Source: Roseobacter litoralis Och 149 (GTDB taxonomy: Bacteria > Pseudomonadota > Alphaproteobacteria > Rhodobacterales > Rhodobacteraceae). From it: a DNA stretch of 64,000 nt. Every line of letters begins with the position of its first letter. Within the stretch, counting starts at the first letter, position 1. Of this stretch, positions 58,557 through 64,000 are shown in pieces. The stretch is taken from positions 558,001 through 622,000 of the forward strand of contig NC_015730.1 of assembly GCF_000154785.2 (NCBI RefSeq), written 5' to 3'. Below the pieces are notes generated by a model. That model saw nothing but the letters and a program-made list of their open reading frames with translations. It was not told the origin of the DNA and ran no database searches. Both the position numbers and the translations under genes were made by a program.

Positions 58557-59153
58557 ATGTCGAAGTTTGAATTTCCACCATCCATTCGCAGCCGCCCGAT
58601 CTACGGCACATTGCAGGCGCGCCCTGGCAAGCAGCACCTGATGATCGCTGATGCGGGAGGGGCACAAGCCATTATCGACGTCGCCACACCCGAATTGATG
58701 GCAAAAACTCATATCATTTTTATCGCGCGAGGCACGGCGTATGCAGAAAAACTGCGCGCGCTTGAGCCTGCGCAGTTCTACGAGGGGCCGTCTTACGAAG
58801 CCTCCGTGTCGCGCATCCGCCGCGTGTTGCAGGATGCCCATATGGGCCTGCAACTTTATCTCGCGGGCACTGAAGGATTGATGGGGCAGGCCCAGAACGA
58901 GGCCATGCAGGCTGGTATTCCGCATACGGCCATCCAGACCGAACATCGTGGGTCTGTTGCCCGGCGCATGCAGTGCGTGCATTGTAAAGGTATAACCGAG
59001 GACGTTGAGACCGATCCCTTTGTCTGTTCCCATTGTGGGCTTAACCTGTTCGTGCGCGACCACTATTCGCGCAGGCTGGCCGCCTATCAGGGAGTGTGTA
59101 TCGACGCGGAAGACCCGGGCAACGTCCCTGAGCCAAAGGCGATCTACCAATGA
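58557..59153 (+). CDS. dmmA: Dimethylamine monooxygenase subunit DmmA-family protein
   Basis: 198 residues. An alpha/beta N-terminal part is followed by a zinc-ribbon-like end with two CxxC pairs (MQCVHCKG and FVCSHCGLNLFVRDHY, about 142-165). Named from family resemblance and its place before the reductase and haem subunits. Stop overlaps dmmB start by 4 nt. Subunit letters follow gene order. Confidence 0.78.
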   Translation: MSKFEFPPSIRSRPIYGTLQARPGKQHLMIADAGGAQAIIDVATPELMAKTHIIFIARGTAYAEKLRALEPAQFYEGPSYEASVSRIRRVLQDAHMGLQLYLAGTEGLMGQAQNEAMQAGIPHTAIQTEHRGSVARRMQCVHCKGITEDVETDPFVCSHCGLNLFVRDHYSRRLAAYQGVCIDAEDPGNVPEPKAIYQ

Positions 59154-60112
59154 GTGGGGCAGAGAAGATTGTCGTTCGCGTAACCGAAAAAACCCCGCTG
59201 AACGCCCTCGTGACGCGGTTCCGCTTTGAGCCGGTCGCGGGTGGATTGCTGCCGACCTTTTCTGGTGGTGCGCATACGGTGGTTGAGATGCAGGATGGCG
59301 ACATCACGCGGCTGAACCCTTATTCGCTGATGTCTGATCCGTTTGATCAGACGGCCTATACCATTTCCGTCAGACGAGATGACGAGGGGCGGGGCGGATC
59401 GCTGTTCATGCATCAAAAGGTCGAAGTGGGGGATGAGATGGTGATCTCAAACCCGGTGAACCTGTTCAGCCTTGATCTGAGGGCCAAAAAGCATCTGATG
59501 ATCGCAGGTGGCATCGGGATCACGCCGTTTCTTGCACAGATTAAACAACTGGACCGGGCGCATGGGGCTTGGGAGTTGCATTACGCCTGCCGTTCCAAGG
59601 CGCTGGGGTCCTATGTGGACGAACTCACATCAACGCACCCCAATGACGTGCATGTCTATTACGACGATCAGGATCAGGTCATTGATCTGGAAAACCTGCT
59701 GGATGGCCAACCGCTGGGCACGCATATCTACGTCTGTGGCCCCAAGGGGATGATCGAATGGGTGCGCGGACAGGCCGAAGCTCTGGGGTGGCCCCGTGAG
59801 GCGGTCCACTACGAAGAGTTTCTGGCCCCACAGCCCGGAAAACCGTTTGAGGTCAAACTGGCGATATCGAACAAGGTTATTCAGGTCGGTGAGCAGGAAA
59901 GCCTGCTTGAAGCCATCGAACGGGCAGGCGTGGATGCACCTTACCTGTGTCGTGGCGGTGCCTGCGGCATGTGCGAGACCCGCGTGATTGATTATGCTGG
60001 GAACTTTATCCACCGCGATCACTGGCTGGATGACGATGAACATAGCAGCGGTGAAAAGATCATGCCCTGTGTATCGCGATTTGAGGGCAAGACCCTCGTG
60101 CTGGACCGCTGA
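59150..60112 (+). CDS. dmmB: Dimethylamine monooxygenase reductase subunit
   Basis: 320 residues, phthalate dioxygenase reductase layout: FMN/FAD barrel (LNPYSLMSDPFDQTAYTISV), NAD(P) domain (HLMIAGGIGITPFLAQIKQL) and C-terminal plant-type 2Fe-2S ferredoxin with cysteines in YLCRGGACGMCETRV and IMPCVSRF. Feeds electrons from NAD(P)H to the monooxygenase. Overlaps dmmA by 4 nt. Confidence 0.88.
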   Translation: MSGAEKIVVRVTEKTPLNALVTRFRFEPVAGGLLPTFSGGAHTVVEMQDGDITRLNPYSLMSDPFDQTAYTISVRRDDEGRGGSLFMHQKVEVGDEMVISNPVNLFSLDLRAKKHLMIAGGIGITPFLAQIKQLDRAHGAWELHYACRSKALGSYVDELTSTHPNDVHVYYDDQDQVIDLENLLDGQPLGTHIYVCGPKGMIEWVRGQAEALGWPREAVHYEEFLAPQPGKPFEVKLAISNKVIQVGEQESLLEAIERAGVDAPYLCRGGACGMCETRVIDYAGNFIHRDHWLDDDEHSSGEKIMPCVSRFEGKTLVLDR

Positions 60113-60123
60113 GGAGGCCCGGA

Positions 60124-61191
60124 ATGACCATTCAATTCAACGACGAAACTTTTCGCGATGACTACTCGTTCCACAATTCGGAACGGGCCATAAAGCGTTT
60201 TCCGTTCCCATTTGACAAAGACAGCTACATGTATGCGGTGAACATGGAACAGCATCGCGGCGGGCCTGCAGACAGTGTTTATGAAAAACGCTTCGATGTG
60301 GATGAACATTACGTCTCAGAGATGCGCGACCGTGCCAAAGTGCTGGCCGATGACCCGCTGCGCTGTCAGTCGCTGCCTCATATGACTTTGGCGGGCTGGG
60401 ACTTGCTGGAACTGATCATGGTGTCGAAATCGGAAGACTATCCGGAGTTGTTCGAACTGCACCGCGATGGTGACAAGTGGCGGTGGGTTAACAAGCCCTT
60501 GGGCATCGATGACAGCTTTACATTCATGGATGAAACAACGCTGCCCTACGGTCCCATGGAATACATCACTCGACAGGCGCAGGGCGATTATTGCGTTTTG
60601 GATCAACGCGATGACAATCTCTGGATGGATGCGGGGATGGTGACGACGCAAGCGGATTGGAGCCTTGACTTCGACATCGGCATGAACTTTTTCGAGTGGC
60701 ACGCACCGGTGCCGCTGGCCCATGAAAAAGGGATTTTCGTCAGGGCGCTGAAATTCCTTCTGAACATTCAGCAAGGCGCGCCTGCGCGTCGCCTGAACTG
60801 GACGATGACGGTCAACCCGCTGCTGGATACATCGCCGGAAAACTACCACAAATGGGGCATTCAGAAAACGACGCTGACGCCGGAAAATGTAGGCGCAAAG
60901 CAGCATTTACGCGTTGAATTGCAAACGTTCTTCAGGCTGCCGCGCTCCAACGCGCTGGTGTTTCCGATCCGGTGCTATCTGTGCAGTTTTCAAGACCTGA
61001 TGACCGTTCCCAAATGGGGCCGGCGTTTGCACCGCGTGATCCGTGATCTGCCCGACGAGCTTGCGACCTACAAAGGCTTTATCGACAACCGGCCCCTGAT
61101 GCTCGATTACCTGTCAGAGTTTGACGATGGCCTGCCCACGTCCTTGGGCATCTGGCCGGAACTGGACACAGAGCCACCGTTGCAAAAGTAA
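60124..61191 (+). CDS. dmmC: Dimethylamine monooxygenase haem-type subunit (DUF3445/HODM family)
   Basis: 355 residues of the DUF3445 / haem-dependent oxidative N-demethylase family. Blocks: FPFPFDKDSYMYAVNM, RCQSLPHMTLAGWDLLELIM, EHWTL-like region replaced by FFEWHAPVPLAHEKG, and LRVELQTFFRLPRSNALVFP near the end. Predicted catalytic subunit taking dimethylamine to methylamine and formaldehyde. Starts 11 nt after dmmB; last gene of the operon, converging on the cupin regulator. Confidence 0.82.
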   Translation: MTIQFNDETFRDDYSFHNSERAIKRFPFPFDKDSYMYAVNMEQHRGGPADSVYEKRFDVDEHYVSEMRDRAKVLADDPLRCQSLPHMTLAGWDLLELIMVSKSEDYPELFELHRDGDKWRWVNKPLGIDDSFTFMDETTLPYGPMEYITRQAQGDYCVLDQRDDNLWMDAGMVTTQADWSLDFDIGMNFFEWHAPVPLAHEKGIFVRALKFLLNIQQGAPARRLNWTMTVNPLLDTSPENYHKWGIQKTTLTPENVGAKQHLRVELQTFFRLPRSNALVFPIRCYLCSFQDLMTVPKWGRRLHRVIRDLPDELATYKGFIDNRPLMLDYLSEFDDGLPTSLGIWPELDTEPPLQK

Positions 61192-61213
61192 CGGCGGCGC
61201 TTGGTCTTACGGC

Positions 61214-61870
61214 TTACGTGTTTTGGGGATAGCTGATGACGGCCAGATAACGGGCCGGTAATTTGACCAGCTTTTCCGGGCCATGCGGGGCGTCTGCGTC
61301 GAAAAATAGCGTATCGCCGGGTTTAAGAGGGTGCACGTCGTCGCCGTGGCGATAATCGACCTCGCCCTCAAGCATATAGATGGTTTCGATGCCGCCGTGC
61401 ATGAACGTTGGGAAAACGTCAGATTCAGCCGTGAGCGTGATCAGGTAGGGTTCTACCATGACGCCGGACGCATTGGAGCCGATGTGACCAAGCAATTTAT
61501 ACTGGTGATTGGCGCGGGTGCCCTCGCGGTCAATTTCAACGCCTTCGCCTGCGCGGGTGTGCACGGCGAGACGGCTTTCCTCGAACCGGCGGAAAAAGCT
61601 GGTCAGCGGAACCGACAGGGCATTGGCAAGCGTCTGGAGCGTTGTCAGCGAGGGTGACGTATTGCCGTTTTCAATCTTGGAGAGCATCCCGATGGAGATC
61701 CCGGTCAGGGCGGATAACTCGGCAACGGTGATACCTTGCTGCTTGCGATAGCCGCGCACCTCACGGCCAATGGCCACTTCGAGAACTTTTTCACGTTCAC
61801 CATCGCGGGTGCCATGCGGGTCTTGGGAGAGTTTAACAACCATATCGTGATTAACTTTTTCTATATTCAC
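61214..61870 (-). CDS. XRE-family regulator with C-terminal cupin
   Basis: 218 residues. HTH at about 33-90 (GREVRGYRKQQGITVAELSA, IGMLSKIENGNTSPSLTTL) and cupin_2 sensor at about 140-215 (MHGGIETIYMLEGEVDYRHG, LKPGDTLFFDADAPHGPEKL). This design (PuuR/SutR-like) usually senses a small nitrogenous metabolite. It faces the dmm operon tail to tail and is a good candidate regulator of methylated-amine genes. An ATG nine codons downstream could also be the start. Confidence 0.88.
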   Translation of the reverse strand: MNIEKVNHDMVVKLSQDPHGTRDGEREKVLEVAIGREVRGYRKQQGITVAELSALTGISIGMLSKIENGNTSPSLTTLQTLANALSVPLTSFFRRFEESRLAVHTRAGEGVEIDREGTRANHQYKLLGHIGSNASGVMVEPYLITLTAESDVFPTFMHGGIETIYMLEGEVDYRHGDDVHPLKPGDTLFFDADAPHGPEKLVKLPARYLAVISYPQNT

Positions 61871-62460
61871 GGTCGAGGCGCTTTCTATTTCTGTGCCGGT
61901 GGGAGCGGCACTTTCAAATTGGTATGCCTCTTACCAGAATAGCCACAATTTTCCTGTGATTGCAAAAACTACTAACTAGGGTGAACAAGTTTGCGGGTGT
62001 GGAAATTCCTTTGGAGCTGGCAGTTTGCGAGTCAGCGTTTTGCGCTCCCTTTGAACTGGCTAAGCGCTTTACTGTTTGCGAAAATGCGCAAGATCGTCGT
62101 CGAACGACTGTCGTGATCAAGCAAGTTACCTTTGTTAACTCTGACAAGCCGACTGCGCATGTCTCTGGCTTTGAAGCGCTGATAGCACTGTCTGACACAG
62201 AGTTCGGCCGCATTATTTTTACCGAATCGCACCGGCTAAAACCATCCTGAAATTGTTGAAACCAAAGGGTTCATGGGTCGCGGGGACCATTCGGGTGAAA
62301 GCAATTGACCAGAACGCCAACAAATTAACCACTACCTATGCGGGAAGTCGCCCTTTTTTGAGATTAGGCAATTTTTTGCTTCCGTTTAACTTAAAATTGG
62401 CCGAGAAAAGGTTAAGGATTAGTTAAGTTCTTTAAATAGATGTTTAAGGAGAGAGTGATT
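61871..62460. other. Intergenic region upstream of exoY-like gene
   Basis: 590 nt. ORFs of about 96-99 codons on both strands (near 61914-62250) overlap each other and show no family features or good ribosome sites; I do not call them. The right 150 nt are AT-rich and promoter-like, with several TTAA half-sites and the full box at 62412. Confidence 0.5.
62412..62426. promoter_or_regulatory. CtrA-type box TTAA-N7-TTAA
   Basis: TTAAGGATTAGTTAA, an exact match to the alphaproteobacterial CtrA consensus spacing, 35 nt before the start of the sugar transferase gene. Additional TTAA half-sites occur at about 62326 and 62390. Confidence 0.5.
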
Positions 62461-63138
62461 ATGGCGATGTTCCACCCCGCTGAAGTAGAAAAGCTTGAGC
62501 ACTGTGAAGAAACCTCTGACGGTTTTGCTCCGTATAAAATCGCTGGCAAGCGCGTTTTCGATTTGGTCTTGGCTCTGGCTATCATTCCGGTGTTGTTTCC
62601 TTTGATCGCTGTTTTATGGCTGATGACGAAGCGCGATGGTGGCAGCGGGTTTTTTGGACACAGACGTGTGGGACGCAATGGTAAAGTATTCAGGTGCTGG
62701 AAACTGCGCACCATGGTTGTGGATGCAGAAGAAAAGCTGCGTGAGCATCTGAAGGCAAACCCTGCCGCAGCCGAGGAATGGGCCAGAGATCACAAGCTGG
62801 ATGACGATCCCCGCATTACCCGTCTTGGCCGCTTCTTGCGCAAGACGAGCTTGGACGAACTGCCTCAGATATGGAACGTCATCCGCGGAGAGATGAGTTT
62901 CGTCGGACCTCGGCCCATCGTCCGTGTTGAGTTGCACAAATATGGAACGCACCGTCCGGTCTATCTGTCGATGACACCTGGCATTACAGGACTATGGCAG
63001 GTTTCCGGACGCAACGACGTCACCTATGATGAGCGTGTGAACTTCGACGTCGAATATGCAAAAGACATTTCGTTGCTTACGGACCTGCGCCTTATTGCAA
63101 AGACTGGCCTGTCCGTTGTGGGCGCGACTGGACGATAG
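62461..63138 (+). CDS. Undecaprenyl-phosphate sugar phosphotransferase (ExoY/WcaJ-like)
   Basis: 225 residues of the bacterial sugar transferase family, the short form with one N-terminal membrane helix (FDLVLALAIIPVLFPLIAVL). Conserved catalytic core: KRVFDL, HRRVGRNGKVFRCWKLRTM, LRKTSLDELPQIWNVIRGEM and SFVGPRP. Transfers a sugar phosphate to undecaprenyl phosphate, priming exopolysaccharide synthesis. ATG 62461 fits AAGGAG at 9 nt; an ATG 21 nt earlier lacks a site. A CtrA-type box lies upstream. Confidence 0.92.
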   Translation: MAMFHPAEVEKLEHCEETSDGFAPYKIAGKRVFDLVLALAIIPVLFPLIAVLWLMTKRDGGSGFFGHRRVGRNGKVFRCWKLRTMVVDAEEKLREHLKANPAAAEEWARDHKLDDDPRITRLGRFLRKTSLDELPQIWNVIRGEMSFVGPRPIVRVELHKYGTHRPVYLSMTPGITGLWQVSGRNDVTYDERVNFDVEYAKDISLLTDLRLIAKTGLSVVGATGR

Positions 63139-63238
63139 GCTAACGGGCGAACGCATATGCGTCCGTGCATCAACAATCGATCGTGACATTGTAGTTCTTA
63201 ACGCGACACCCAAGAATTTGACTGTGGTATTGCGTGAT

Positions 63239-63261
63239 CGACGGTCTTAAACAGACCGTCG
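63239..63261 (+). terminator. Hairpin between sugar transferase and ABC exporter
   Basis: CGACGGTCT / AGACCGTCG, 9 bp, loop TAAAC, ending 14 nt before the exporter ATG. No T run; the stem ends right beside the ribosome site (GAAAGG), so it could influence exporter translation rather than terminate. Confidence 0.45.
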
Positions 63262-63275
63262 AAAGGTACAACAAG

Positions 63276-64000
63276 ATGTCGGCCAAAACCCCCTCTATTA
63301 CCGGAAAGATCGAACGCTACTTTTCCTTGTGGCGCAAAGTCATTGCGCTTTTGAAATACAGCAGCAAGCGGCTTGGTATCTTCGTTTTTATTGCTGCCCT
63401 GCTCGAAATCATGCTGGCGCTCGGCGCGCTGTTGGCTGTCAAACTCGCCGTTGACGATATTACCCAGTCTGCAAGCGCGAGTGATGGTGTCGATATGGGG
63501 CGCGTGCTTGCGGCGATTTCAATCGTCTTGGGCCTGTTTCTGGCGGGCCGTATCATGCATTCGGTGGCAAATTACTTTCGCGCGGCACAAGGATTTGTTG
63601 TCAGCGACTATGTGAACCGGGCCATTCAGGAACGCGCTGTGGCCGCTGATCTCAGCTTTTACGACAGTGCGCTTTATTATGACAGTCTTGAGCGGGCGCG
63701 ACAGGCAGGTGCACAACGCCCCGCACAGGTCATCGCAAATGCGCTGAATGTGTTTCGGGGTGGCATGATGCTCGCGGGCATTGCTGTCGTGTTGTTCATT
63801 GTGGAATGGCGGTTGTTGCCCATCAGCCTGATTGCTGTCGGGTTAATGTTGGTGGTGCAGGTGCGTTTCACGCGGCAGCGGTTTTTACTCCAGCGCCGAC
63901 TTGTGCAAAAAGAGCGCCACGCATCCTATGCAGACTGGCTGATGACGTCACAGCCCTTCGCCAAAGAAATCCGGTTGTGGGATATTGGCGCGTATCTGCG
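63276..64000 (+). CDS. ABC exporter, transmembrane part (cut by window end)
   Basis: First 241 residues of a type-I ABC exporter (MsbA-like, permease fused to ATPase): MSAKTPSITGKIERYFSLWR, then four or more hydrophobic segments and long intracellular helices with LSFYDSALYYDSLERARQAG and ERHASYADWLMTSQPFAKEI, the usual coupling-helix region. The ATPase domain lies beyond the window. Next to the ExoY-like gene it probably exports a polysaccharide or lipid-linked precursor. ATG 63276 behind GAAAGG. Confidence 0.8.
   Translation, partial: MSAKTPSITGKIERYFSLWRKVIALLKYSSKRLGIFVFIAALLEIMLALGALLAVKLAVDDITQSASASDGVDMGRVLAAISIVLGLFLAGRIMHSVANYFRAAQGFVVSDYVNRAIQERAVAADLSFYDSALYYDSLERARQAGAQRPAQVIANALNVFRGGMMLAGIAVVLFIVEWRLLPISLIAVGLMLVVQVRFTRQRFLLQRRLVQKERHASYADWLMTSQPFAKEIRLWDIGAYL

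Noticed and set aside
61914..62250. Overlapping 96-99 codon ORFs on both strands upstream of the exoY-like gene
   Set aside because: They overlap each other, lack ribosome sites and domains; kept only as an intergenic note.

Overview
The window looks like chromosome of a marine Roseobacter-group alphaproteobacterium (Rhodobacterales). The evidence is gene content: trimethylamine/TMAO/dimethylamine degradation genes, a DMSP-lyase-family cupin, many solute ABC importers, and GC-rich coding with frequent 1-4 nt start/stop overlaps. No rRNA, tRNA, CRISPR or prophage was seen.

Layout. 1-9 kb is housekeeping: pth (cut by the window edge), rplY, an MFS transporter, an L-lactate dehydrogenase, trpA with a coupled membrane protein, a Pmp3-type peptide, ychF, an aspartate aminotransferase, an XRE regulator and sdhE. 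8.9-10.0 kb holds a decayed, internally deleted allophanate hydrolase. 10.6-14.6 kb is a three-gene betaine/TMAO-type ABC importer with a double-length permease. 14.9-30.8 kb is a sugar or polyol catabolic island: a DhaK-DhaL kinase, an RbsD/FucU mutarotase, a LacI regulator with a clear operator, three TIM-barrel isomerase/epimerases, a PfkB kinase, a Gfo/Idh/MocA dehydrogenase, an SDR, and an importer with two different ATPases. 30.9-34.6 kb has a luciferase-like monooxygenase and a secreted hydrolase divergent from a membrane AraC regulator. 34.6-44.3 kb has a DMSP-lyase-like cupin coupled to a LysR gene, divergent from a catabolic operon (FAD oxidoreductase, polyamine-type importer, GMC oxidoreductase, enolase-superfamily enzyme).

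44.6-61.2 kb is a methylated-amine island: tdm with a truncated haemoglobin, an IS1111-type insertion sequence, then mgsABC-gmaS-tmm on the minus strand, and amtB, a small membrane protein and dmmDABC on the plus strand. Together they should take TMA to TMAO, DMA, methylamine, gamma-glutamylmethylamide and N-methylglutamate; N-methylglutamate dehydrogenase is not in the window. The last 1.5 kb starts an exopolysaccharide locus (ExoY-like transferase behind a CtrA-type box, and an ABC exporter cut by the window end).

Most notable: the two ATPases of the sugar importer carry complementary defects (Pro for the H-loop His in one, LAEGE for LSGGE in the other), predicting one active and one degenerate ATP site. 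Other leads are an IS1111 element with 17-bp inverted repeats and a likely guide-RNA region, a tdm-haemoglobin-secreted protein operon, and two catabolic clusters with unassigned substrates.
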